A stretch of DNA of 64,000 nt from an uncultured Oscillibacter sp. (GTDB lineage: Bacteria; Bacillota; Clostridia; Oscillospirales; Oscillospiraceae): NCBI RefSeq assembly GCF_947654275.1, contig NZ_CANTJS010000005.1:1-64000 (forward strand), read 5' to 3'. Positions 33,274 to 41,091 of the stretch are shown piece by piece; within the stretch, counting starts at the first letter, position 1, and every line of letters starts with the position of its first letter. The notes below the pieces were generated by a model. The model saw nothing but the letters and a program-made list of their open reading frames with translations. It was not told where the DNA came from and did not search any database. A program made the position numbers and the translations under genes.

Positions 33274-33795
33274 TCAGCGTTTCCCGTCCTCCGTGGGATT
33301 TTTCTGCTCCAGCTTCTCCCGCTGCTCCTGCATTTTCGTGCTGGAGGCCGTACGGAAACGCATCCGGGACTGCTTCACCTCGTCCAGAGCGGCCTGCACA
33401 GCCTCCTCCGTCCGGGCCAGGGCGTCCTCGGCGTACTCATTGGCCACCTGGTAGAGCTGGCGGGACCGCTCCTCCGCCCGGCTGACAATCTGACGGGCCC
33501 GCTCCCTGGCGGCATACATGACTTCACTCTCGGAGACCTTGGTCCTGGCCTCCAGCTCCGCCTGACGCATCATGCGCTCCACATCCCGTTTGGCGTCCTC
33601 CACAAATTTCTCACGGGCGGCCAGCAGGTCCTGGGCCCGCTTGATCTCCATGGGCAGCTGGGCCCGGAGCTCGTCCAGCAGGTCCAGCATCTCTTCGGCA
33701 TCCACAATCCGCATGCCGGGCTTCAGCGTTGGGGCCCGGGCCTCTTCAATTCGGGCATACAGCAGATCAATCAGGCGGTTGACGTCATTGGCCAT
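33274..33795 (-). CDS. Coiled-coil protein of unknown function
   Basis: A 173-residue highly charged protein, mostly helical: MANDVNRLIDLLYARIEEA, then AQDLLAAREKFVEDAKRDVERMMRQAE and ERARQIVSRAEERSRQLYQV patterns typical of long coiled coils. Homologues are often labelled as V-type ATPase subunit H/E-like or DivIVA-like, a similarity I see only as composition. It overlaps coaD by 11 bases (33785-33795), so it belongs to the rsmD-coaD operon. Role in division or envelope is possible but unproven. Confidence 0.75.
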   Translation of the reverse strand: MANDVNRLIDLLYARIEEARAPTLKPGMRIVDAEEMLDLLDELRAQLPMEIKRAQDLLAAREKFVEDAKRDVERMMRQAELEARTKVSESEVMYAARERARQIVSRAEERSRQLYQVANEYAEDALARTEEAVQAALDEVKQSRMRFRTASSTKMQEQREKLEQKNPTEDGKR

Positions 33796-34288
33796 GGTGT
33801 TCCTCCTCCCTTTTCCTCAGCTCCTCCACCAGAGGGATGATGGCCGGGGGCAGATATTTCTCCAGAGGCTGACGGTAGCGGATCATCTCCCGGGCCATGG
33901 AAGAGCTGAAATGCTGGTACTCCGGGCTGGCGGGCAGCAGGAGGCTTTCCAGTCCCGGGCGCAGCCCCCGGTTAATCTGGGCCATCTGATACTCCCCGTC
34001 GAAATCCGAGACCCCCCGGACCCCCCGGACAATGGCCTGCGCCCCGTGGGCGGCGGCAAAATCCGCCAGCAGGCCGGGCCATAGCTCGGCTTTCACATTG
34101 GGAAGGGGCTCCACGGCCAGGCGCACCATCTGGAGCTTCCGTTCCGGGGAAAACATCTGATTCCGCTTTTCCGCGTTGGGGCTGACGCAGACCCATATCT
34201 CGTCAAAGCAGGCGGCGGCCCGCCGGATGATGTCCAGATGGCCCAAGGTAATGGGGTCAAAGCTGCCGGAGCAGATGGCTGTCTTCAT
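33785..34288 (-). CDS. coaD: Phosphopantetheine adenylyltransferase
   Basis: Cytosolic nucleotidyltransferase making dephospho-CoA from 4'-phosphopantetheine and ATP. Motifs are the TxGH-like GSFDPITLGHLDIIRRA and the C-terminal ISSxxVR equivalent FSSSMAREM. At 167 residues it is full length. Its ATG overlaps the rsmD stop (ATGA), a common coupling of these two genes in Firmicutes. Confidence 0.96.
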   Translation of the reverse strand: MKTAICSGSFDPITLGHLDIIRRAAACFDEIWVCVSPNAEKRNQMFSPERKLQMVRLAVEPLPNVKAELWPGLLADFAAAHGAQAIVRGVRGVSDFDGEYQMAQINRGLRPGLESLLLPASPEYQHFSSSMAREMIRYRQPLEKYLPPAIIPLVEELRKREEEHHGQ

Positions 34289-34860
34289 GGGTCATTCCTC
34301 GTTTTGTTCATTTCGTCCCGCCGGAACAGGGTCACGGCGATTTTGCCGTACCGGTAGGTCCGCAGAAGGCGGTACGGCGGCGGCAGAACCGGCAGCGTCT
34401 TTTCCGCCGGATGTTCCGCTACGATTATACCATAAGGCCGAAGAATGTCAAACCCCGGCGCGGCGATCCGCTCCAGGAGCTCCTCCAGCCAGTCCGACTC
34501 ATAGGGCGGGTCCAGAAAAATCAGGTCGAAGCGCTCCCCGGTCCGGGTGATGAAATCCCGGGCGTCTCCGCAGACAACCCGCGCCCGGTCCTGGAGCTCC
34601 GTCAGCGCCAGGTTCTCCCGCACCAGCCCCGCGGCGTCCTTCCGCCGGTCCACGAAGACGGCGGAGGCCGCGCCCCGGCTGAGGCATTCGATGCCCAGCT
34701 GTCCGGTTCCGGCAAAGAGGTCCAGGACGTCTCTTCCCTCGATATCGAATTGCAGGGCGCTGAACAGCCCCTCCTTCACCCGGTCGGTGGTGGGACGGGT
34801 CTCCTGACCCTCCAGCTCCTTCAGACGGCGGCCCCTGGCGGAGCCCGTAATGACACGCAT
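34285..34860 (-). CDS. rsmD: 16S rRNA m2G966 methyltransferase
   Basis: SAM-dependent N2-methyltransferase of 16S rRNA G966. It begins MRVITGSARGRRL, has VKEGLFSAL, the SAM-binding VLDLFAGTGQLGIE and the catalytic DPPY (FLDPPYESDW). At 191 residues it is normal. GGGAGGGA precedes ATG 34860. First gene of the rsmD-coaD-coiled-coil operon. Confidence 0.95.
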   Translation of the reverse strand: MRVITGSARGRRLKELEGQETRPTTDRVKEGLFSALQFDIEGRDVLDLFAGTGQLGIECLSRGAASAVFVDRRKDAAGLVRENLALTELQDRARVVCGDARDFITRTGERFDLIFLDPPYESDWLEELLERIAAPGFDILRPYGIIVAEHPAEKTLPVLPPPYRLLRTYRYGKIAVTLFRRDEMNKTRNDP

Positions 34861-35066
34861 GGCGTCCCTCCCTCTCCGTCCGGCGGCGGCAAAGCCCGCA
34901 GACCGGCGGCATACTTGTTTATTCTACGGCATATCCTCCCGCATTTCAATAGTTTTTTCCTGCAAAAACGGAAGAAATTACAAAAGTCCCTTTGGAGGCC
35001 GTCACAGTCCGCCGGCGGGCTCCGGCAGAGGCGGCGGCAGACGCCTCTGCGCCGCCGCCGCCGAAC

Positions 35067-35924
35067 TCAGAACGTATGGGTCCGCAGGTAATCCAGCCAG
35101 ATGCGGCAGCCTGCGGGATTCAGGTGCACCCCGTCAAAATTCAGGTTGGCAGGGAGGCAGCCGTCCTCGCCGGTAACGGCCTCCGCCACGTTGACAAAGG
35201 CGCAGCCCTTTTCCTCCGCCAGGGCGGCGATAACCTGGTTATACGCCTCGATGCGCCGGTTGTTCACATAGGTCCCTTTCGCCTCCTGCCGGGAGCTGAC
35301 AGGCAGAATGGACTGGAGGGCGATCTCCGCCTCCGGGTGGTCCTCCCGAATGCGGTCAATCACCAGGGCATACTGGTCATGGAAATTCTCGATTTTCGAC
35401 CAGCCCAGTTCATTGACCCCCAGCATCAGGTAAACCCGGCGGCAGTCCAGCTCCGCCAGGGCGTCCAGCAGAGAAACCTTCTCTGTCCCCCGGTCCCAGA
35501 CGGGCTTTGAGAACACGGATTCCACCGTGGCCCCCACGGCATAGAGATACTGCCCGGTTTTCAAACCGCTGTACAGGTAAAAGCCCTCGGTCCTGGAGTC
35601 CCCCAGGAACACCGCGCCGTCGAAATATGTATCCGCCGCCGGCTCCGACTCCGGCACCGGTCCCGCGGGAACCGTCCTCTCCGGCTCCTCCGTTTCCCCT
35701 TCTTCCTCCGGCAGGGGCCCCTCCGACAGGGGGGCCGCCGGCCCGGTTACCTCCGCCGGTTTCTCCGTCCTTAAAAGCGCCGCCGGTTCCTCCAAAGGAG
35801 AAACAGGCGAACTCACCGCCGACCCTCTGGAACCCTCGGTGCTCACAAGGACCAGCATGGCCGCCATGACCACCGCCAGGGCCCCCGGTCTCCTTCCCGC
35901 TTTCTTCTCCCGCTTTCCCGCCAT
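35067..35924 (-). CDS. Secreted SGNH/GDSL-family hydrolase
   Basis: A 285-residue extracytoplasmic hydrolase. A basic N-terminus and hydrophobic helix (ALAVVMAAMLVLV) are followed by a Pro/Glu-rich linker (residues 35-100) and the SGNH domain: block I FLGDSRTEGF with the catalytic Ser, the Gly and Asn blocks (LMLGVNELGW) and the Asp-His pair in FDGVHLNPAG. This family includes carbohydrate and peptidoglycan O-acetyl esterases; substrate unknown. Ribosome site GGCGGAG. Confidence 0.85.
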   Translation of the reverse strand: MAGKREKKAGRRPGALAVVMAAMLVLVSTEGSRGSAVSSPVSPLEEPAALLRTEKPAEVTGPAAPLSEGPLPEEEGETEEPERTVPAGPVPESEPAADTYFDGAVFLGDSRTEGFYLYSGLKTGQYLYAVGATVESVFSKPVWDRGTEKVSLLDALAELDCRRVYLMLGVNELGWSKIENFHDQYALVIDRIREDHPEAEIALQSILPVSSRQEAKGTYVNNRRIEAYNQVIAALAEEKGCAFVNVAEAVTGEDGCLPANLNFDGVHLNPAGCRIWLDYLRTHTF

Positions 35925-36197
35925 CTATGCTCCGCCTCTCCGCCGTCTCCGGCCTCACGCAAACCTCTCCGCAGCAGATTCCGCTTGCTCCCCGCGCTGC
36001 CGCCGGGGCAAACAGACTCCCGTCTTTATTATAGACGAAGACTGTCAAAAAAAGTCGAAACAATTTGTTAAAAATTTGGCGTCAAATTGTATCAATTTCC
36101 CGGCAGTTTCCCCAAAGCCCGAAAACGGGCCTCGGAGACCGGCGGCTCTGGCCGCGCCGGACAGGTCTGCCGAAAAAAACCGGACAGGACGGAAAGC

Positions 36198-36223
36198 GGG
36201 CAGCCCGTTCGGACTGCCCGCCT
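36198..36223. other. GC-rich hairpin in the intergenic region
   Basis: GCGGGCAG/CTGCCCGC with an 8-9 base loop. No T-tract, so not a typical terminator. Otherwise nothing recognised in 35925-36250. Confidence 0.5.
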
Positions 36224-36252
36224 TCCTATAGATAAGAGAAAGGAGAGGGAAA

Positions 36253-36384
36253 ATGGTGTGGGTCAAACAAGCGGTTTCGCTTGATGAGGCTATCATAGCG
36301 GCAGGCCACAGAAATGTCAACCGCTTTCTCGGAACATTCACAATTAGTTTACAAGCGGCCGGAAACAGGCCTGTTCATTCATAA
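36253..36384 (+). CDS. Possible small ORF (43 aa)
   Basis: ATG 36253 is preceded by GAGAAAGGAGAGGGAAA, an excellent ribosome site, and opens 43 codons (MVWVKQAVSLDEAIIAAGHR to NRPVHS). No known domain. The marR promoter begins 41 bases after its stop. The Shine-Dalgarno is the main support; a weak upstream promoter-like TTGTTA at 36065 is the only other sign. Too short for the usual ORF cutoffs. Confidence 0.3.
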   Translation: MVWVKQAVSLDEAIIAAGHRNVNRFLGTFTISLQAAGNRPVHS

Positions 36385-36425
36385 AATATTCAAACTATGT
36401 TCAAACTTTCAGGGCCGTCCCGCCC

Positions 36426-36481
36426 TTGACAGGACCTGTAGAATGTGTTAATATTTAGCGCGCTAACCTTTAGCGGGCTAA
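36426..36481 (+). promoter_or_regulatory. marR promoter with two palindromic operators
   Basis: TTGACA (36426-36431), 17-base spacer, TAATAT (36449-36454), then two palindromes TTAGCGCGCTAA (36455-36466) and TTAGCGGGCTAA (36470-36481), 15 bases apart. They lie at the transcription start, fitting autorepression by the MarR protein encoded next. Confidence 0.85.
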
Positions 36482-36587
36482 CCAAGCCGGGTCCCCCGGA
36501 CGCCGGGCAGACGCGCAGAAGGACACAGGCCCGCGAAAAGCACAAAAAGCGCAGAAAAGCGCGAAAAAACGGAAAAGAGGCTTTTCC

Positions 36588-37031
36588 ATGGATTCGAAAA
36601 ACAACGGCCTTGGCCCCCTGCTGGGCCATGTCGCCCAGCTCTCCAAGGCCTGCATGGACAACCGGGTGTCCCGCTGGGGCGTGACCCCCGTTCAGGCCCA
36701 CGTGCTGCTCTATCTGCACTGCCGGGGCGGGCAGGCCTCTCAGCGGGAGCTGACGGGTCTGCGGCGGGTGAAGCCCTCCACCATGAACGGCGTGCTGGAC
36801 CGGCTGGAGGAAAAGGGCTTTGTGCGCCGGTCCGTCAGCGGCAGCGACGCCCGCAGCCGCCTGATTACGCTGACGGAAAAGGGCGCGGAGCAGCAGGCGC
36901 TGTTCCGGAAGAGCTTTCTGGAGGTGGAACAGGTGATGCTCCGGGGATTTACCGATGAGGAGCGGGCCCTTCTGCCCGGTCTGCTGGAGCGCGTCATTCA
37001 AAATCTTGAGGAGGATCAGACACTATGCTGA
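36588..37031 (+). CDS. MarR family transcriptional regulator
   Basis: A 147-residue winged-helix repressor, probably dimeric. The DNA-binding core is VQAHVLLYLH, SQRELTGLRRVKPSTMNGVLDRLEEKGFV in overall form, and the wing SGSDARSRLITLTEKG. It overlaps the first exporter gene by 7 bases and so is co-transcribed with it. Its two likely operators are in its own promoter, suggesting that a ligand, perhaps an exporter substrate, relieves repression of the whole operon. Confidence 0.93.
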   Translation: MDSKNNGLGPLLGHVAQLSKACMDNRVSRWGVTPVQAHVLLYLHCRGGQASQRELTGLRRVKPSTMNGVLDRLEEKGFVRRSVSGSDARSRLITLTEKGAEQQALFRKSFLEVEQVMLRGFTDEERALLPGLLERVIQNLEEDQTLC

Positions 37032-38773
37032 AAAAGTTGTGGCCCCATGCCCGGCCCTTCACGCCCTGGATTCTGGCCGGTGTGGCGTGCAGCGCCATGG
37101 AGGCGGTTTTCGAGCTGCTGATTCCGCTGGTGATGAGCGACATTGTGGACGTTGGCATCGCCGGCGGCGACCAGGCCTATATTCTGCGCAAGGGGGCCCT
37201 GATGGTGGCGATGGCCCTGGTGTCCCTGGCCTTCGGCCTGGGCAGCGCTGTGTTTTCCTCGGTGGCGGGCCAGGGCTTCGGCGCCAATGTCCGCCGGGCG
37301 GAGTACGAGCATATTCAGACCTTCGCCTTTTCCAATATTGAGAAATTTTCCACCGCCTCCCTGGTGACCCGGCTCACCAACGACGTGAACAATCTCCAGA
37401 TGTCCCTGATGATGTCCATGCGCCTGCTGGTCCGGGCTCCGGTGATGCTGGTGTCCGCCCTGTTCTTCTCCATCCGCATCAGCTACCGGCTGAGCAATGT
37501 CTTTCTGGTGGCTCTGCCGCTGCTGCTGGTTGTGGTCATTGTGATCCTGACCCGGGTGGGGCCCATGTTCCGTTCCCTTCAGGAGAAAACCGACGGGCTG
37601 AACCTGGTGGTTCAGGAAAATCTGGCGGGCATCCGGGTGGTGAAGTCCTTCGTCCAGGGGGACTATGAGCGGGAGAAATTTGCTGAGCGGAACGACGATT
37701 TGAAAAACACCTCCCAGCGGGCCTTCGGCGCGGTGGTCATCAACATGCCGGTGATGATGCTGATTGTCTACGGCACCATCATCGCCGTCATGTGGTTCGG
37801 CGGCCGTATGGTCTACTCCGGCGACCTGGAGGCTGGAAAGCTCATCACCTATTTCACCTATATCAGCCAAATCATGATGTCCCTGATGATGGTTTCTATG
37901 ATCTTCATGATGCTGACCCGGACCATCGCCTGCGGCCGCCGGGTGGCGGAGGTACTGGAGGAGCGGCCCGCCATGGACGACGGCGGGGCCCTCCGGGACG
38001 AAAGCGGCCCTGTGGCTGTGGAGACCGGCAGCATCGACTTTGACCACGTTTCCTTCAAATACAATTCGGACAGTACGGAATGGATATTACAGGATGTAAC
38101 CGTTCATATCCCCGCCGGAGCCACCGTGGGCATTCTGGGGGGCACCGGCAGCGGCAAAACTTCCCTGGTCTCCCTGATTCCCCGGCTCTATGAGGCCCAG
38201 GAGGGCACGGTCTCCGTGGGGGGCCGGCCGGTTCAGGCGTACACCATGGAGCGACTCCGGGACGCTGTGAGCATGGTGCTGCAAAAGAACACCCTCTTCT
38301 CCGGCTCCATCCGGGAAAACCTCCTCTGGGGCAATCCCGACGCCTCGGAAGAACAGCTTCAGGCCGCATGCCGGGCCGCCTGCGCCGACGAATTTCTGGA
38401 GCGGATGCCCGACGGTCTGGACACCGACCTGGGTCAGGGGGGCGTCAACGTCTCCGGCGGGCAGAAGCAGCGGCTCTGCATCGCCCGGGCCATTCTGAAG
38501 CAGCCCAAGGTGCTGATTCTGGACGACTCCACCAGCGCCGTGGACACCGCCACAGACGCCAGAATCCGCGCCGCCTTCGCCCGGGAGCTGGGGAACGCCA
38601 CCAAGCTCATCATCGCACAGCGGGTGGCCTCCGTCCGGGACGCGGACATGATTCTGGTGATGGACGGCGGAAAAATCGCGGCCCAGGGCACCCATGACGA
38701 ATTGATGAAGACCTGCGCCATTTATCAGGAGGTCTGGCAGTCTCAGCAGGAAGGAGTGAGCATTGATGGCTGA
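37025..38773 (+). CDS. ABC exporter subunit 1 (degenerate ATPase site)
   Basis: One half of a heterodimeric type IV ABC exporter. Six membrane helices lie in residues 15-300; the ATPase domain has Walker A GGTGSGKTS, signature VSGGQKQRL and Walker B VLILDDSTSAVD. The usual catalytic Glu after Walker B is Asp and the switch His is Gln (IIAQRVASV), so this subunit supplies the degenerate site. At 582 residues it is normal. It overlaps marR and the next gene, indicating one operon. Substrates are probably drugs or peptides. Confidence 0.94.
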   Translation: MLKKLWPHARPFTPWILAGVACSAMEAVFELLIPLVMSDIVDVGIAGGDQAYILRKGALMVAMALVSLAFGLGSAVFSSVAGQGFGANVRRAEYEHIQTFAFSNIEKFSTASLVTRLTNDVNNLQMSLMMSMRLLVRAPVMLVSALFFSIRISYRLSNVFLVALPLLLVVVIVILTRVGPMFRSLQEKTDGLNLVVQENLAGIRVVKSFVQGDYEREKFAERNDDLKNTSQRAFGAVVINMPVMMLIVYGTIIAVMWFGGRMVYSGDLEAGKLITYFTYISQIMMSLMMVSMIFMMLTRTIACGRRVAEVLEERPAMDDGGALRDESGPVAVETGSIDFDHVSFKYNSDSTEWILQDVTVHIPAGATVGILGGTGSGKTSLVSLIPRLYEAQEGTVSVGGRPVQAYTMERLRDAVSMVLQKNTLFSGSIRENLLWGNPDASEEQLQAACRAACADEFLERMPDGLDTDLGQGGVNVSGGQKQRLCIARAILKQPKVLILDDSTSAVDTATDARIRAAFARELGNATKLIIAQRVASVRDADMILVMDGGKIAAQGTHDELMKTCAIYQEVWQSQQEGVSIDG

Positions 38774-40637
38774 ACACAAGCACGGTCCCCACGGTCCCGG
38801 CGGCTTCCGAAAGCCCAGGGATTTCCGGGGCACCCTGGGAAAGCTGATGGGCTATCTGGGCCGGTACAGGGCGCTGCTCTTTGTGGTGGCGGTTCTGCTG
38901 GTGGTGAGCTCCGCCTGCACCGTGGGAGGGTCCTACCTCATCAAGCCCCTGATTAACAATTATATCCTCCCCGGCGACTTCCCGGGCCTTGCCAGGATGC
39001 TGGCGCTGATGGCCCTGGTGTATATCGCCGGCGCCGCCTGCTCCTTCGGCTATGCCCGCATCATGGTCCACATCTCCCAGAACACCGTGGCGAAAATCCG
39101 GGCGGAGCTCTTCGGGAAAATGCAGGACCTGCCCCTGAAATTCTTCGACGCCCACACCCACGGCGAACTTATGAGCCGGTATACCAACGATATTGAAACC
39201 GTCTCCGAGGCTCTGAACAACAGCTTCGGCAGTCTCGTCTCCTGCACGCTGAACTTCACCGGCACCATTCTGATGATGCTGGTCCTCAGTCCCCTGCTGA
39301 GCCTCATCACCTTCGCCACCCTGGCGGTGATGCTGCTGGTGGTGAAGCACGTGGGTTCCCGCAGCCGCCGCTACTTTGCGGCCCAGCAGAAGGCCGTGGG
39401 GGAGGTCAACGGCTATATTGAGGAAATGATCGAGGGCCAGAAGGTCATCAAGGTGTTCAACCACGAGCAGGCGGCGAAGGAGGGTTTTCGCGTCCGGAAC
39501 GACGCTTACCGTCAGGCGGGCGCCCGGGCCCAGATTTACGCCGGCGTCATGATGCCCGCCATGGGCAACCTGAACTATGTCAACTACGCCGTCACCTGCT
39601 GCGTGGGGGCCATGCTGGCCATTCACGGCGGCAGCTTCCGGCTGGGAGACCTGGCGGCCTTCCTCCAGTATACCCGGCAGGTGGGCCAGCCCGTCACCCA
39701 GATTTCCCAGCAGGTGAACACCATCCTCTCCGCCGTGGCCGGCGCGGAGCGCATTTTCGAAATCATGGAGATGCAGCCGGAGTCCGACGAGGGCAGGGTG
39801 CGGCTGGTCCGGGCAGAGGCGGACGAGACCGGCGCGGTCACCCGGGTGCACCGGGACACCAACGCATGGGCCTGGATGAAGCCCGACGGGACCCTGGTTC
39901 CCCTCCGGGGCGACGTGCGCTTTGACCATGTGGTCTTTGGCTATGACGAAAACCGCACCATTCTCCATGACATCTCTCTCTTTGCCAAGCCGGGGCAGAA
40001 AATCGCCTTCGTGGGCTCCACCGGCGCGGGCAAAACCACCATCACCAGCCTCATCAACCGGTTCTACGAAATCCAGGGCGGAACCATCACCTATGACGGC
40101 ATCGACATCCGGGACATCGCCAAGGAGTCCCTCCGCCGGTCCCTGGGCGTGGTGCTCCAGGACACCCGCCTGTTCACAGGCACCGTGGCGGACAACATCC
40201 GCTACGGCCGCCGGGACGCCACGGATGAGGAGGTGGAGGCCGCCGCCCGCCTGGCGGGAGCCGACGCCTTCATCCGCCGTCTGCCCCAGGGCTATCGGAC
40301 GGAGCTCTCCGGCGACGGCGGCAGTCTCAGCCAGGGGGAACGGCAGCTGCTGAATATCGCCCGGGCCGCCTGCGCCAACCCGCCGGTTCTGATTCTGGAT
40401 GAGGCCACCAGCTCCATCGACACCCGGACGGAAAAAATCATCGAAAAGGGCATGGACCGCCTTATGGCGGGCCGGACGGTCTTCGTCATCGCCCACCGGC
40501 TGTCCACCGTCCGCAACGCCCGGGCCATCATGGTTCTGGAGCAGGGGGAAATCATTGAGCGGGGAGACCACGAGGATCTCCTGGCCCAGCGGGGCAGGTA
40601 TTACCAGCTCTACACCGGTCAGGCAGAGCTGTCCTGA
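38766..40637 (+). CDS. ABC exporter subunit 2 (catalytic ATPase site)
   Basis: Partner half of the exporter. Six membrane helices, then an ATPase domain with Walker A GSTGAGKTT, Walker B VLILDEATSSID with the catalytic Glu, and H-loop IAHRLSTV. Its signature is LSQGERQ, not LSGGQ. Together with subunit 1 this gives one consensus and one degenerate site, as in other heterodimeric exporters. A His/Gly/Pro-rich N-terminus (MAEHKHGPHGPGG) is present, and an extra segment sits between the membrane and ATPase domains near residue 345-380. Start ATG 38766 follows GAAGGAGTGAG. Confidence 0.94.
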   Translation: MAEHKHGPHGPGGFRKPRDFRGTLGKLMGYLGRYRALLFVVAVLLVVSSACTVGGSYLIKPLINNYILPGDFPGLARMLALMALVYIAGAACSFGYARIMVHISQNTVAKIRAELFGKMQDLPLKFFDAHTHGELMSRYTNDIETVSEALNNSFGSLVSCTLNFTGTILMMLVLSPLLSLITFATLAVMLLVVKHVGSRSRRYFAAQQKAVGEVNGYIEEMIEGQKVIKVFNHEQAAKEGFRVRNDAYRQAGARAQIYAGVMMPAMGNLNYVNYAVTCCVGAMLAIHGGSFRLGDLAAFLQYTRQVGQPVTQISQQVNTILSAVAGAERIFEIMEMQPESDEGRVRLVRAEADETGAVTRVHRDTNAWAWMKPDGTLVPLRGDVRFDHVVFGYDENRTILHDISLFAKPGQKIAFVGSTGAGKTTITSLINRFYEIQGGTITYDGIDIRDIAKESLRRSLGVVLQDTRLFTGTVADNIRYGRRDATDEEVEAAARLAGADAFIRRLPQGYRTELSGDGGSLSQGERQLLNIARAACANPPVLILDEATSSIDTRTEKIIEKGMDRLMAGRTVFVIAHRLSTVRNARAIMVLEQGEIIERGDHEDLLAQRGRYYQLYTGQAELS

Positions 40638-40639
40638 TC

Positions 40640-40729
40640 TATAGCAATCTTCAAAATTACGAGCAAAGGGCCGCCGAAGGCGGCGGTTCTTGGCCGGCCC
40701 GCCTGCCGGGGATTCTGATGTCTGCTGTA
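40640..40729 (+). repeat. Inverted-repeat element family B, copy 2
   Basis: Begins TATAGCAATCTTCAAAATTA and ends TGATGTCTGCTGTA, aligning with 8846-8925 over both arms and the GC-rich core (GGGCCGCC...GGCCCGCCTGCCGG). It starts two bases after the exporter stop codon. Confidence 0.7.
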
Positions 40730-40807
40730 ATTTCTCTATTAAAGCGATAGCCCGGCCCCCTCCCTGTTCTTCAGCGAAGCGGCCCGGCAGCCAAGAAAGC
40801 CTTTCAC

Positions 40808-40859
40808 AAAGCCGCCCGGCCGAAGGGACCCCATGGGGTTCCTTCGGCCGGGCGGCTTT
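40808..40859. terminator. Long terminator-like hairpin after the exporter operon
   Basis: AAAGCCGCCCGGCCGAAGG pairs with CCTTCGGCCGGGCGGCTTT across a GACCCC/GGGGTT inner stem, about 24 bp in all; only a short T run follows (TTTA). Confidence 0.75.
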
Positions 40860-40986
40860 ACGGGGGAAACGTGCAGATGAGGGCCCAGCGGGGCCGGGCG
40901 CGCCGGGGCCCCGCGGAAGGCCTGCCGGCGGTTCTCCCCTTCCTTTCACGCGGCAGGCGGAGCCGGGCGAATCGGGCGAATAAGGC

Positions 40987-41015
40987 TTGATAATTTTCCC
41001 GCGGAATGATACAAT
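40987..41015 (+). promoter_or_regulatory. Promoter of the fapA-like gene
   Basis: TTGATA (40987-40992), 17-base spacer, TACAAT (41010-41015), about 77 bases ahead of the start. Confidence 0.65.
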
Positions 41016-41091
41016 GCAGGTGATTCGGCAAAGCGCGGGCCTTCACGGCCCGCGTAAAACCGCCGCTTACACGACGTTTCGGAAGGAGGGG

